Shown here: positions 19,901 through 29,051 of the stretch, one piece after another
Layout of the letters: each line of letters opens with the position of its first letter
Numbering within the stretch: position 1 is the stretch's first letter
From: Woeseiaceae bacterium
Lineage (GTDB): Bacteria > Pseudomonadota > Gammaproteobacteria > Steroidobacterales > Woeseiaceae
Assembly (NCBI GenBank): GCA_013042375.1
Contig: JABDQH010000116.1
Coordinates: 1 to 64,000, forward strand
Reading direction: 5' to 3'
Length of the DNA stretch: 64,000 bases
Position numbers and translations under genes: made by a program
Notes under the pieces: model-generated
Databases searched by the model: none
Told to the model about the DNA's origin: nothing
The model's input: only the letters and a program-made list of their open reading frames with translations

Positions 19901-20228
19901 CATCGACGCCGGCGAGATCCATGTCGGTACCCCACAGGAACTCGATCGTGACGTCCGACTGGCCCGAGCGGGATACCGAGCGCACCACGCGTGCGTTGCG
20001 CACCACGCCGACGGTCTCTTCGATCGGTTTCGTCAGGAGGTTTTCGATCTCGGCCGGGGCCGCGCCTGTCAGCTCGGTGCGCACGGTCAGCGTGGGATAT
20101 GAGATATCGGGGAGCAGGTTCAGTTTGAGTCGTGCCAGCGACACCATGCCGAACAGGACGATCGCGACCATGAACATCGCGATCGTCACGCGCCGCTGCG
20201 TCGCGATCTCGATCAGGCGACGCATCAA
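16950..20228 (-). CDS. RND efflux transporter permease with an extra hydrophobic insertion
   Basis: 1092 aa. LLPDISYPTLTVRTELTGAAPAEIENLLTKPIEETVGVVRNARVVRS, GIALAVGMLVDNSIVVLENI. ATGA-type overlap with the downstream permease. Confidence 0.93.
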   Translation of the reverse strand: MMRRLIEIATQRRVTIAMFMVAIVLFGMVSLARLKLNLLPDISYPTLTVRTELTGAAPAEIENLLTKPIEETVGVVRNARVVRSVSRSGQSDVTIEFLWGTDMDLAGVDVREKLDILQLPLEAERPMLLRFDPSSEPIVRLGMLRSEETAETVDAEASLKELRRIAEENIKTELEAEEGTAAVKVSGGLEDEIQIDVDQQKLSQLGLSINEIAARIRAENVNLSGGRLEEGSQRFLVRTLNEFQSVEEFRDAIVAYVADRPVYLRDVATVVRGFKEREAITRVRGRESVELAVYKEGDANTVQVANRVARRVATMTEELAEDGIELVKIYDQSTFISSAVNDVRMAALLGGLIAIVVLYGFLRDARSTTIVGIAIPVSVIGAFLLMYANDLSLNIMSLGGIALAVGMLVDNSIVVLENIVRKKEQGQGILDAAQNGTTEVGSAVVAATLTTIAVFFPMIFIQGIAGELFRDQALTVTFALIFSLVVALTLIPMLAALGAQGRYAGSPSTTEPLPAREPTTRIGRIFAAIGRFLRRVVAFIVFVVTWVAAIFVIVFGFLKKVLGWILWVLLWVPTWLLQRLYRAIAAVYPGLLDWSLRHQGAVVATAVLIFVATMSLLPRLGTELIPQFSQGEFNVDLRLAPGAPLSETDRAIQAAQRAATDIDAIELDYSVAGTGNRLDANPVDAGDHAGTLSVRMAPGSGRLAENAAINAMRDELARLPGVQFEFSRPALFTFASPLQIEIAGYDLDALDRISGSVVQAMTDADRFTDIRTTVERGNPEIQIVFDQERAAKLGLAVRDIADRVVANVRGELATRYTLRDRKIDVLVRSIDPRASSIDEIRRLIVNPDSARPVTLDAVANVGVSHGPAEIRRIAQERVAIITANLAYGDLGAATAEAGAILARIPMPDDVTAIVAGQSEEMEASFNSMVFALALAVFLVYLVMASQFESLIHPLVILFTIPLALVGAVLALFVTGTTVNIVALIGVIMLAGIVVNNAIVLVDLINQLRAKGSERLDAIMEAGTARLRPILMTSLTTALGLLPMAMGFGEGAEVRTPMAITVIGGLTVSTLLTLIVIPVVYSLMDRKQMRAAQ

Positions 20229-21355
20229 GTATCGCCTTCTGCGGCGGCTTGCTCGTCGGTGTCCCCAGCGGGGGCGGCTTCTTCTTCGGCCTCGGCGTTG
20301 ATCACGATCACAGTCGCTTCGTTCTTGAGACCGACGTGCCCGACCGTGACGACGGCGTCAGCGTCGGCGAGGCCCGCGGTTATTTCGACCATGCCATTCT
20401 GGCCGAATCCGGTCTGGACCGGACGCCTGATGGCCTTGTCGTCCTCGATGACGTACACGGATTCCTCGCCGCGCTCGTCGAAGATCGCGGCCCGGGGAAT
20501 CTGCAGGACATTCTCATGGCGGTCATAGATGATATTCATCCGGCCGAACATGCCGGGCTTGATGCGGCGCTGTTCGTCGCGCATTTCGATCGTGGTCTTG
20601 AACGTGCCCGTCACCGGGTCGACCACCGGGCTCACTCGCGTCACGGTTGCCATGAACGGCTCGCCTGGCAGGGCATCGATCTCGATTGCGACGGGCTGGC
20701 CGGGTGCGATGCGCTGGAACTCGCGCTCGGGAATGTGGAGGTACGTGACCAGCGGATCGAGGCTCGTCACGCGATAGGCGGGATCGCCGACGCGGATCGT
20801 GTTGCCGAGCTTGATGTAGCGTTCGGAAACGACGCCGTCGATCGGTGCGCGGATCCGCGTGTAGTCGAGCTCGAGGCGCGCGAGGTTGTAGGACGCCTCG
20901 AACGCTTCGAGATCGTAGCGCAGTTTCTCGAACTCGCCTTCGGACAGCAGTCCTTTCTCGCGCAGTTCCTTGTTGCGCTCGAAGTCACGCTGCAACTTGG
21001 CGAGATTGGCACGGGACTGGTTGAGTTCGAGGCGCAGTCGGTCGCCGTCGAGACGTGCGAGCACCTGGCCGGCGTCGACCTCGTCGCCTTCCTCGGCCAG
21101 GAGTGCCCGGACCTCGCCTTCGACCTTGGCGATGACGTCCGCCTCGGCGTACGCCTCGATAGGCGCCGTGCCAGAGTACATGGCATAGACGTCGCCACGT
21201 ACGGGCATCGTGGTCTCGACCGGAACCGGCGCGCTTTCTTCTTCCTCTTCTCCCGCCACGGATTCATCGTTATCGTCGCTGCCGACCTGTACCTGGCAGG
21301 CTGCGAGCAGCGGGATGCACGCGAGCGCGGCCCAGCCAATGCGAAACAGCTTCAT
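20225..21355 (-). CDS. RND efflux periplasmic adaptor (MFP) lipoprotein
   Basis: Start MKLFRIGWAALACIPLLAACQVQ (lipobox). DVIAKVEGEVRALLAEEGDEVDAGQVLARLDGDRLRLELNQSRANL, IRAPIDGVVSERYIKLGNTIRVGD. Confidence 0.9.
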   Translation of the reverse strand: MKLFRIGWAALACIPLLAACQVQVGSDDNDESVAGEEEEESAPVPVETTMPVRGDVYAMYSGTAPIEAYAEADVIAKVEGEVRALLAEEGDEVDAGQVLARLDGDRLRLELNQSRANLAKLQRDFERNKELREKGLLSEGEFEKLRYDLEAFEASYNLARLELDYTRIRAPIDGVVSERYIKLGNTIRVGDPAYRVTSLDPLVTYLHIPEREFQRIAPGQPVAIEIDALPGEPFMATVTRVSPVVDPVTGTFKTTIEMRDEQRRIKPGMFGRMNIIYDRHENVLQIPRAAIFDERGEESVYVIEDDKAIRRPVQTGFGQNGMVEITAGLADADAVVTVGHVGLKNEATVIVINAEAEEEAAPAGDTDEQAAAEGDT

Positions 21356-21403
21356 GAAATCTCCCCAAAGTCCGCCTGCGTCCGGCATGGCGCCGTGCTT
21401 GCG

Positions 21404-22483
21404 TCAGCCCGTGAAGCTCCCGGGAACGTCATTGCTTGCGAGCACCTTGCTGCCGTCACGCAGGCCCGAGTGCCCGACGACGACAACGATATCCTGTTCG
21501 TCGAGTCCGCCGAGAATCTCGACCATGCCGTCGGTCTCGATGCCGACCTCGACGGTACGGCGCTCGACCTGCTCGTTATTGACGACGTATACGGCGCTTT
21601 CTTCGTCTTCGCCGATGAGCGCGGCGGCCGAAATCACGAGCGCACGCTCGTGCTCTTCCCAGGCGATCGTGAAGCGGCCGAACATACCCGGTGCGAGTTC
21701 GCCCGAGGCGTTATCGATGATGGCCGTGGCGCGGAAGGTGCCGTTGCGCGTGTCGATCGTCGGGCTTATTCGCTCGATTCTGGCGGGAAACCCCTGTCCC
21801 GGCATGGCGGCGACCTCGACAGCAGCCTTTTGCCCGGCAGCAAACTTGGCCAGCTCCGCCTGCGGAACCTGCAAATGGGCAATCAGCTCGCTCGGGTCGG
21901 TGATGCGAAACGCTATGTCATTGACCGCGAGATGTTGCCCTGGTTTGATCTCGCGCACGGCGACAATACCCGCAATCGGAGCGCGGATCTTCGAGTAGCC
22001 GTACATCAGCCGCCTGAGTTCGTACGTTGCCTCGAGCGCCTCGAGATCGTAGTGGAGGTTGTCGAACGCCGCGGCGCTGATCAGGCCGCGTGCGGCGAGG
22101 TCGACATTGCGCTCGTACTCGGCCTGCGCCTGCCGCAGGTTGGCGAGGGCCGCCAGCATCTCGAGCCGCAGGCGCTCGCCGTCCAGCGTCGCCAGCACAT
22201 CGCCTTCATTGACGACTGCGCCTTCTTCGACGTGGATCTTGACGACTTCGCCGGCAGCGCGTGCCACCACGGGCGCATCGGCGTCCGTCGTGATCGTGGC
22301 CGTGGCCTGGTAGGTGGCGTGGATGTCGGCCCGGTAGGGCCGGGCAACCTCGACCGGGACGGCCGCCACCGGTTCGGCACCGGCCGCATCCGCGGCGACA
22401 CTCGCCTCTCCGACACCGCAACCCGCTAAATGGGCGGCAGCGGCGAGGGCCAGAACGCTCGTTGTTGCTGTTGCTGCTCTCAT
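21404..22483 (-). CDS. RND efflux periplasmic adaptor (MFP) lipoprotein
   Basis: 359 aa. LALAAAAHLAGCGVG lipobox, APVVARAAGEVVKIHVEEGAVVNEGDVLATLDGERLRLEM, IRAPIAGIVAVREIKPGQHL. Confidence 0.9.
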   Translation of the reverse strand: MRAATATTSVLALAAAAHLAGCGVGEASVAADAAGAEPVAAVPVEVARPYRADIHATYQATATITTDADAPVVARAAGEVVKIHVEEGAVVNEGDVLATLDGERLRLEMLAALANLRQAQAEYERNVDLAARGLISAAAFDNLHYDLEALEATYELRRLMYGYSKIRAPIAGIVAVREIKPGQHLAVNDIAFRITDPSELIAHLQVPQAELAKFAAGQKAAVEVAAMPGQGFPARIERISPTIDTRNGTFRATAIIDNASGELAPGMFGRFTIAWEEHERALVISAAALIGEDEESAVYVVNNEQVERRTVEVGIETDGMVEILGGLDEQDIVVVVGHSGLRDGSKVLASNDVPGSFTG

Positions 22484-22503
22484 GACCGGACGACCGTCTA
22501 CTT

Positions 22504-22529
22504 TAGTGTTATAGTGGAGTATAACACTA
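22504..22529. promoter_or_regulatory. perfect inverted-repeat operator overlapping the efflux operon promoter
   Basis: TAGTGTTATA-GTGGAG-TATAACACTA (10-bp arms, 6-nt spacer), 21 bp upstream of the MFP ATG. The minus-strand -10-like TATACT lies inside it. Confidence 0.65.
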
Positions 22530-22657
22530 GTTCGCTATAACGCAAGTGGCAAATTCAAGGGACGCGAGCCAACAGCTCCCGTCCTACCCTATTAGATGCA
22601 CGAGCAGGGCATTTGGATTGCCGCAAGCCGAGAAAGTTTCGGCGCCCGCGCCGCGTC

Positions 22658-25600
22658 TCAGGATACGGTCGAGCCCCTGCGCACCGCCTGCGCCGTGCGG
22701 CGCTCGTTCCAGCGCTTCACGGCATTCGCCTGGATCATGAGCAGGCTCGGCGTCAGCAACAGCGTCAGCAGGGTTGCGAAAGCGAGGCCACCGGCCACGG
22801 ACGAGGCGAGCTGCGTCCACCATTGCGAACTCGGGGCGCCGACGGAGATGTCGCGATCGATGAGGTTGATATTGACACCGAGGACCATCGGCATCAGGCC
22901 GACGATCGTTGTGACCGTGGTGAGTAGCACGGGACGCAGGCGCACGGCACAGGTCCTGAGGACCGCATCGAACGGCGCCTCGCCGCGGCTGCGCAGCACA
23001 TTGTAGGTATCGATGAACACGATGTTGTTGTTGACGACGATACCCGCGAGCGTGATCACGCCGACGCTCGACATGATGACGCCGAAGGGTTTTGCGAGCA
23101 GCAGGTGTCCGAGCAGGACGCCGCCGGTCGAGAACAGCACGGCCGTCAGTATCAGCAGGGCCTGGTAGATGCTGTTGAACTGCGTCACGAGGATGATCGC
23201 CATGATCGCGAGCGCCATGAGCATCGCGCGGCCCAGGAAGTCCATGTCCTCCTGCTGGTCTTCGGTACTGCCGCGGAACGACAAGGACACGCGCGCATCG
23301 ACGCCGAGCTCTGGCACTTCGAGCTTGAGCCTGCGCACGACGTCGTCAACGAGCACGCCCGGCGCGACGTCGGCGTCGATCGCCAGCGTGCGGCGCATGT
23401 CCGTCCTGCGAATTGTGCCGACTTTCTGCGCCGGTACACGCTCGATGAAGGTGCTGATCGGCACGAGACCGCTATCGCTCGGAATACGCAGCTCGTCGAT
23501 CTGCGCAAGGCTGCGGCTCTGTTCCGGATAACGGACGCGAATGTCGATCTCGTCGTCGCTGTCGTCGGGACGGTATTCACCGATCTTGATGCCGTTGGTC
23601 ACGAGCTGCACCATCGCCCCGACCAGCGAAATATCGGCCCCGAAACGGGCGGCCTCGGCGCGATCCACCTTGATCTGCCACTCGATTCCGGGCAGCGGCC
23701 GGCTGTCTTCGATGTTGACGACGTCATCCTGCATTTCGAGGTGCGCGCGAACGCGCTCGACCGCCCGGTCGAGCTGCTCGTAGTCGCGCGACGAGAACTC
23801 GATGCGTATCGGCTTGCCGATCGGCGGCCCCGGGTCGGGCTTGCGAGTCTCGATGCGAATACCGACGAGGTCGCTGGTGCGCTCGCGGATTTCGGCGAGG
23901 ATCTCGTCGGCGCGCCGCCTCTCCTGCCAGTCGACGTAGTTCAGCGTGAGCGTGCCGATCTGGTCTTCCGCGCCCTGGTCATTCGCGCCGGTCTTCGCAT
24001 ACAGGAACTCGATCTCGGGCATGTCGAGTACGCGCGCCTCGACCTCGCGGACCAGCCGGTCGCGTTCCTCGGTCGACATGTCGCCGCGCGCGCGAATGTC
24101 GACCATGCCGAACGGTTGTTCGACGTCGGGGAAGTACTCGATACCCTTGCCGAACAGGAAGAACGCGGCGTAGACGGTAACGAGCAGTGCGGATACGCCC
24201 GCGACGCCGAGCCACGGCCGCCGCAGGGTCGCGCGCAGGAAGCGAATGTACTTGCCCGTGAAGCCGGTCACCTCGTCGAGGTTGCCGGTCTCGGCATTGG
24301 CGAGGTTGCGCCGCGCCTCTTCGGTGTTGGCGCCGGTGCGGCCGAAGATTGCGCCGAGTGTCGGGACGAACAGCAGCGCCATGAACAGTGACGCCGCGAG
24401 AACGGCAATCAGCGTAATCGGCAGGTACTTCATGAACTCGCCCGACGTGCCCGGCCACAGTGCCAGGGGGACGAACGCGGCGAGCGTCGTGCAGGTGGAG
24501 GCGATGATCGGCCACGACATGCGCACGGCGGCGCGCGCATAGGCGTCGTGCCGGGCATCGCCTTCGGCGAGGCGGCGATCCGCCATTTCGGTCACGACGA
24601 TCGCGCCGTCGACGAGCAGGCCGACGGCCATGATCAGCGCGAACAGCACCATCATGTTGATCGTGACGCCGAACGAGCCGATTAGAAGGATGCCAAGCAG
24701 GAAGCTGCCCGGGATGGCGACGCCGACGAGCAGCGCGGAGCGGATGCCAAGAATGCCGATGATCACGATGAATACGAGCAGCACGGCGGCAAGCACGCTG
24801 TTTTGCAGCTCGGTCAGCATGTCGTGGATGTCTTTCGACTTGTCACGCGAGGCGACGATGTCCATTCCGGGTGGCCAGTACTGCCGCTCCTGATCGATGA
24901 TCGCGTTCACTTCGTCAATCGTGTCGATGACGTTTGCGCGCGAGCGCTGGATGACCTCGATTGCGAGGGCCGGCTTGCCGTTGAGGCGCGCGACGCTTTC
25001 CGCATCCTTGTAGGTGCGACGCACCTCGGCGATGTCGCGAAAATGCACGACACGATCGCCAACCGCCTTGATCGGCATGTCGAGCACGTCCGCCGAGGTT
25101 TCGAACACGCCCGGCACCTTGACCGGGAACCGGCCTTCGCTGGCGTGCAGCGCACCGGCGGCGACCAGCCGGTTGTTGCGGCTGACGAACTGGATGATCT
25201 GTGCCTGGTCCAGCCCGTAGCTTTCCATGGCGAGCGGGTCGACGACGACTTCCATGAGTTCCTCGCGCGTGCCGACGAGGTTCACTTCGAGCACGCCGGG
25301 CAGCGCCTCGAGCTTTTCTTCGAGGTCTTTCGCAACGTTGGTCAGCGTGCGTTCGGGAACGTCGCCCGCGAGATTGAGCACGAGCATCGGGTCGAAGCGC
25401 GACATCTTGACCTCGTTGACGGTCGGCTCGTCCGTTTCGCCGGGCAGTTTCGCCTGTGCGAGGTCGACTTTCTCACGGACATCCTGGAGCGCGCGCTTGG
25501 TGTCGATGCCGGCGTCGAATTCGAGCTGCACGTTCGCGCCGCCCTCATAGGCGTTCGCGGTCATCTCCTTGACGCCCTCGATCGAGCGCAGCTCCTGTTC

Positions 25601-25801
25601 CATCGGCCGCACCAGCAGGCGTTCGGAGTCCTCGGGCGAGATACCGTCGTGCTCGATACTGACGTAGACGATCGGAATCTCGATGTCCGGTTCGGCCTCC
25701 TTCGGGATGGTCAGGTACGCGACGACGCCGCTGACCAGGATGACAAGCAGCGACAGGACAACGGTTCGCGATCGCCGCATGGCGAGCTCGATGACGTCCA
25801 T
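22658..25801 (-). CDS. RND efflux transporter permease
   Basis: 1047 aa. IPKEAEPDIEIPIVYVSIEHDGISPEDSERLLVRPMEQELRSIEGVKEM, IMAVGLLVDGAIVVTEMADRR, ITLAGIVVNNNIVFIDTYN. Confidence 0.93.
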   Translation of the reverse strand: MDVIELAMRRSRTVVLSLLVILVSGVVAYLTIPKEAEPDIEIPIVYVSIEHDGISPEDSERLLVRPMEQELRSIEGVKEMTANAYEGGANVQLEFDAGIDTKRALQDVREKVDLAQAKLPGETDEPTVNEVKMSRFDPMLVLNLAGDVPERTLTNVAKDLEEKLEALPGVLEVNLVGTREELMEVVVDPLAMESYGLDQAQIIQFVSRNNRLVAAGALHASEGRFPVKVPGVFETSADVLDMPIKAVGDRVVHFRDIAEVRRTYKDAESVARLNGKPALAIEVIQRSRANVIDTIDEVNAIIDQERQYWPPGMDIVASRDKSKDIHDMLTELQNSVLAAVLLVFIVIIGILGIRSALLVGVAIPGSFLLGILLIGSFGVTINMMVLFALIMAVGLLVDGAIVVTEMADRRLAEGDARHDAYARAAVRMSWPIIASTCTTLAAFVPLALWPGTSGEFMKYLPITLIAVLAASLFMALLFVPTLGAIFGRTGANTEEARRNLANAETGNLDEVTGFTGKYIRFLRATLRRPWLGVAGVSALLVTVYAAFFLFGKGIEYFPDVEQPFGMVDIRARGDMSTEERDRLVREVEARVLDMPEIEFLYAKTGANDQGAEDQIGTLTLNYVDWQERRRADEILAEIRERTSDLVGIRIETRKPDPGPPIGKPIRIEFSSRDYEQLDRAVERVRAHLEMQDDVVNIEDSRPLPGIEWQIKVDRAEAARFGADISLVGAMVQLVTNGIKIGEYRPDDSDDEIDIRVRYPEQSRSLAQIDELRIPSDSGLVPISTFIERVPAQKVGTIRRTDMRRTLAIDADVAPGVLVDDVVRRLKLEVPELGVDARVSLSFRGSTEDQQEDMDFLGRAMLMALAIMAIILVTQFNSIYQALLILTAVLFSTGGVLLGHLLLAKPFGVIMSSVGVITLAGIVVNNNIVFIDTYNVLRSRGEAPFDAVLRTCAVRLRPVLLTTVTTIVGLMPMVLGVNINLIDRDISVGAPSSQWWTQLASSVAGGLAFATLLTLLLTPSLLMIQANAVKRWNERRTAQAVRRGSTVS

Positions 25802-26928
25802 CAGTCGGCGTCCTGCTCGTCCTTGATTGCCACGGCCGTCGGAATGTCGCTTTCCGCAACGGCATCGACGACCGTACCGCTGGCCACGTAGCCCTGTCCG
25901 ACCGTGATAATGGTCGCGGTTTCGGGCAGCCCGGTCAGCCAGACGCCGTCGTTGGTCGACAGTGCGATGTCCGCGACGACGAAGCTCACGCGACCTTCAT
26001 TGTTGACGATCTTGACGCCGACGTTGCCCGCGTCGTCGAGGGTGAGCAGGGAAGGAGAGACGCGATGCGCGAGGACTGTCTCCGCTGGAATACGCAATTC
26101 GGCCGTTCCGCCGATGCGCAATGCGCCGTCGCTGTTATCGACTTCGAGTTCCACCCTGAACGTCCGCGTCGCTTCTTCCGCCACCGGGGCAACATAGCGG
26201 ATGCGACCCTGCACGGTTTCGCCCGTGGCGAGAAAGGCGGCGGCCTCGTCGCCGACGTCGACGAAGCGGGCGTCGAACTCCGACAGGTCGGCGCTGACGA
26301 TGATCGTGCGATTGTCGACGTAGCTCGCGATGGGGTCGCCGCGGGAAACGAAGTCACCGAATTCGACCACGCGCTCCTGCAGCGCGCCCGCGAACGGGGC
26401 GCGGATCGTCATGTAGCCAAGGTCGAGCCTGGCCCGCGTCAGTTCGGCCCGCGCCGACTCGAGCAGCGCGACGGCTTCCTGCAGCTGTGCTTCCGATACG
26501 TAGCTCTCGGACTCGAGGCGCTTGCGCGCCTCGTACTCGACTTCGCGCTGCCGCACAAGCGCTTCGGCCTGCGCAAGACGTGCCGAGCGATCGCGTTCGT
26601 CAAGGCGTAACAGCACGTCGCCGCGTTCGAGCGCGGCGCCGCGCTCGGCGCCGATGTAAACGACGCGCCCGTCGGTTTCGGCGGACAGTTGTGCAAGCCG
26701 CGCCGGCGCCGTGTTGCCGTTGACGATAATAAGGCGCTCGATTTCCTCGGCCGATTGCGTGCGTACGCGCACGGCGTTCTTTGCCGTTGCCACGTCAGCG
26801 ACAGGCATGGCAACAACATCGCCAGACGCGTCGTCGAGCTGGCCGGAAGCAAGCCACAGCGCAATCACGACGACGATGCCGGCCGATACCAGCCAGGACT
26901 TGTGGCGCACCACCTGTTCGATGTTCAT
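25801..26928 (-). CDS. RND efflux periplasmic adaptor (MFP)
   Basis: 375 aa. LSAETDGRVVYIGAERGAALERGDVLLRLDERDRSARLAQAEALV, MTIRAPFAGALQERVVEFGDFVSRGD. Start/stop overlap with the permease. Confidence 0.9.
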   Translation of the reverse strand: MNIEQVVRHKSWLVSAGIVVVIALWLASGQLDDASGDVVAMPVADVATAKNAVRVRTQSAEEIERLIIVNGNTAPARLAQLSAETDGRVVYIGAERGAALERGDVLLRLDERDRSARLAQAEALVRQREVEYEARKRLESESYVSEAQLQEAVALLESARAELTRARLDLGYMTIRAPFAGALQERVVEFGDFVSRGDPIASYVDNRTIIVSADLSEFDARFVDVGDEAAAFLATGETVQGRIRYVAPVAEEATRTFRVELEVDNSDGALRIGGTAELRIPAETVLAHRVSPSLLTLDDAGNVGVKIVNNEGRVSFVVADIALSTNDGVWLTGLPETATIITVGQGYVASGTVVDAVAESDIPTAVAIKDEQDAD

Positions 26929-26941
26929 CGTTTCCGTTTCC

Positions 26942-27481
26942 TCAGCCGGTCGCGGCCTTCGCGTCCCATTCTTCCGTCAGCAGATGACGGTTTTCTTTAA
27001 TGTAGGCTTCCTTTGCCTCGGTGATCGCCTTGCCGAAGCCCAGCACGAATTTCATCCCGGCCGGCCAGTCGCCCATGCAGTCCGAGAGTTCGGCGAAAAG
27101 TTCCTGGTAGCGTCCGATCTCGTCGAGGCGATGTTCGACGACGGCCTCGACATCTGCGGGCCGCATCAGGTGCGCGAAACACAGCATCGCCAGGAACTCC
27201 GAGCGTATCTTGTGGCAGGGCGTCGTATTGCGCAGGGCTTCCAGCAGGTGCTGCCGGCCGGCGTCACTGATGCAATAGACCTTGCGGTCGGGCTTCCCCT
27301 CCTGCGGGATTTCCTCGCAGTCGACAAGGCCCTGCTCGGCCAGCGATGCGAGGGCCGGATAGATCGAGCCGTAACCGGCCGCGAAGAAATGGGCAAAACT
27401 CGACTCGAACTGTTTCTTGAGGTCGTAGCCCGAGGCCGGGCCCTCGGTCAGCATCCCGAGACAAACGGTCTTTACATCCAT
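26942..27481 (-). CDS. PadR-family transcriptional regulator
   Basis: MDVKTVCLGMLTEGPASGYDLKKQFESSFAHFFAAGYGSIYPALASLAEQGLVDCEEIPQEGKPDRKVYCISDAGRQ is the PadR winged helix. First gene of the operon; ORF track start is 27490. Confidence 0.9.
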   Translation of the reverse strand: MDVKTVCLGMLTEGPASGYDLKKQFESSFAHFFAAGYGSIYPALASLAEQGLVDCEEIPQEGKPDRKVYCISDAGRQHLLEALRNTTPCHKIRSEFLAMLCFAHLMRPADVEAVVEHRLDEIGRYQELFAELSDCMGDWPAGMKFVLGFGKAITEAKEAYIKENRHLLTEEWDAKAATG

Positions 27482-27511
27482 AAGGCACACGCAACGCGGC
27501 AGACGCCGCCC

Positions 27512-27548
27512 ATATATCGATGCGATGCATAATATCAGTTCGATATAT
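27512..27548. promoter_or_regulatory. inverted repeat upstream of padR-like gene (autoregulatory operator candidate)
   Basis: ATATATCGA-N19-TCGATATAT with AT-rich centre containing TATTAT on the minus strand. Confidence 0.5.
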
Positions 27549-27577
27549 AAATGCGAGCTTTTTCTAGCGGCGCGCGC

Positions 27578-28966
27578 TTATTCGAAACATTGCGACAGGA
27601 ACGGGTTGAGGAGGCGCCCGTGCGGGTCGAGCTGGCTGCGGATCTTGCGGAAAAAGGCCAGGCGGTTGCTGTACAGGTCCCGGGCGTACTCGGCGCGCAG
27701 CGCTCTCGAATGGCTGAACAGCGGCACGCCACCCCAGTGCTCGGCGAACTGGTCGAGGTCGATCACGAAATCCTCCCAGCCCTTGCGCTGCGTCGACACG
27801 ACGTTGAGGGCAACCATGGGTTCGTCGAACGACGGTGACATCATGGCCGCCGTGTCCTGCGCAACGCCGAAGCCCACGGCCGGCAGATCGGTGCGATAGC
27901 CCGACTCTGCGAGCGTCTTGCGGCAGAACTCCCGGTAGGCCTTGACGACGACGGCGAAATCGCACGCCGGGAAGCACCAGGTCGAGTGCAGCAAGTCGCG
28001 TGGCTCGCGCCGGCGGCGACCGCTCGCCATCACGTTGGTCCCGTTGGTCACGAAACGCGAATTGACGAGGTCGTGTGTCGCGGTACTGAGCCTGTCCATG
28101 AGGCGGTAGCGCACCGAGGGGATCGGCACGATGCGATTGAGCGACTTGAAGACGTGCGGCAGGACCGTGCTCTCGCCCCAGTCCTTGAGCTTCCACGGCA
28201 CGCGATGCGCGTTACCGGGCGATGCCTCGTAGCGCCGCAGATCGAGATAGACGCGATCCTTGTGCGGCAGCAGGTAGAATTTCAGGCCGACATCACGCGT
28301 CGCGAGGCGATCGACGACGTCGGCGAACGTGTCGAGGTCGATGCTGCGATGGCTGGCCGAAAACGTGCTGATCAGGCACACGCGCAGCGTCACTTCGTAG
28401 ATTGCACCGAGCATGCCGTAGCTCAGGCGTAAGGCATTGAGCAGGTGCTTCTGCTGCTGCGACACTTTCATCAGCCTGCCGTCGGGTGTGACGAGCCTGA
28501 TGCTGATCGCCTCGCTGGAGAGAAATGACGAACGGTCGCCGATGCCGGGCGCCATGCAGGGCGATGCGATCGCACCGCCCACGGTACGTTCGGGCTGGTC
28601 GTAATTCGCGGCGAGCTCGAGCCCGTGCGGTGCCAGCGCCTCGACCAGCGTGCCGAGGCGAACGCCGGCCTGTACGGTAACCGTCAGGCGGTGAGTGTCG
28701 ATCGTCCCGATGCGATCGAGCGCAGTCATGTCGACAATCGTGCCCGAGTCGTTGGTATTGCAGTCCGTCGATGCCGTGCCGGCACCGCGAATGCGGATCG
28801 GTGTCGCCGCCCGGCTCTCGGGATCGAGATAGCGCATCAGGTCGGCGAGATTGCCGGGCCTCAGTATCTTTGCAGTAGCAGGCCGTCGGACGTAGCGGCC
28901 CGTATCACGAAATCTCGGTGAAGGCATCCTTGCTCCCGGCACATCCCCCACGTGATCCTGACACAA
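27578..28966 (-). CDS. FAD-binding oxidoreductase (FAD_binding_4 / aldonolactone oxidase-like)
   Basis: TPIRIRGAGTASTDCNTNDSGTIVDMTALDRIGTIDTHRLTVTVQAGVRLGTLVEALAPHGLELAANYDQPERTVGGAIASPCMAPG. Start may be 28927. Confidence 0.82.
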   Translation of the reverse strand: MCQDHVGDVPGARMPSPRFRDTGRYVRRPATAKILRPGNLADLMRYLDPESRAATPIRIRGAGTASTDCNTNDSGTIVDMTALDRIGTIDTHRLTVTVQAGVRLGTLVEALAPHGLELAANYDQPERTVGGAIASPCMAPGIGDRSSFLSSEAISIRLVTPDGRLMKVSQQQKHLLNALRLSYGMLGAIYEVTLRVCLISTFSASHRSIDLDTFADVVDRLATRDVGLKFYLLPHKDRVYLDLRRYEASPGNAHRVPWKLKDWGESTVLPHVFKSLNRIVPIPSVRYRLMDRLSTATHDLVNSRFVTNGTNVMASGRRRREPRDLLHSTWCFPACDFAVVVKAYREFCRKTLAESGYRTDLPAVGFGVAQDTAAMMSPSFDEPMVALNVVSTQRKGWEDFVIDLDQFAEHWGGVPLFSHSRALRAEYARDLYSNRLAFFRKIRSQLDPHGRLLNPFLSQCFE

Positions 28967-29051
28967 GCGGACAGGAAGCTGCTGTGACGCAGTTCCACCC
29001 GGCCTGTTTTGTCAAATTGCCATCGCGACGCGAGACCTCCAAACTGGACGC

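Noticed and set aside
20249-22429. 726-aa plus-strand ORF
   Set aside because: Antisense to two convincing MFP genes; low-complexity acidic/His/Arg composition typical of a shadow frame in GC-rich coding DNA.
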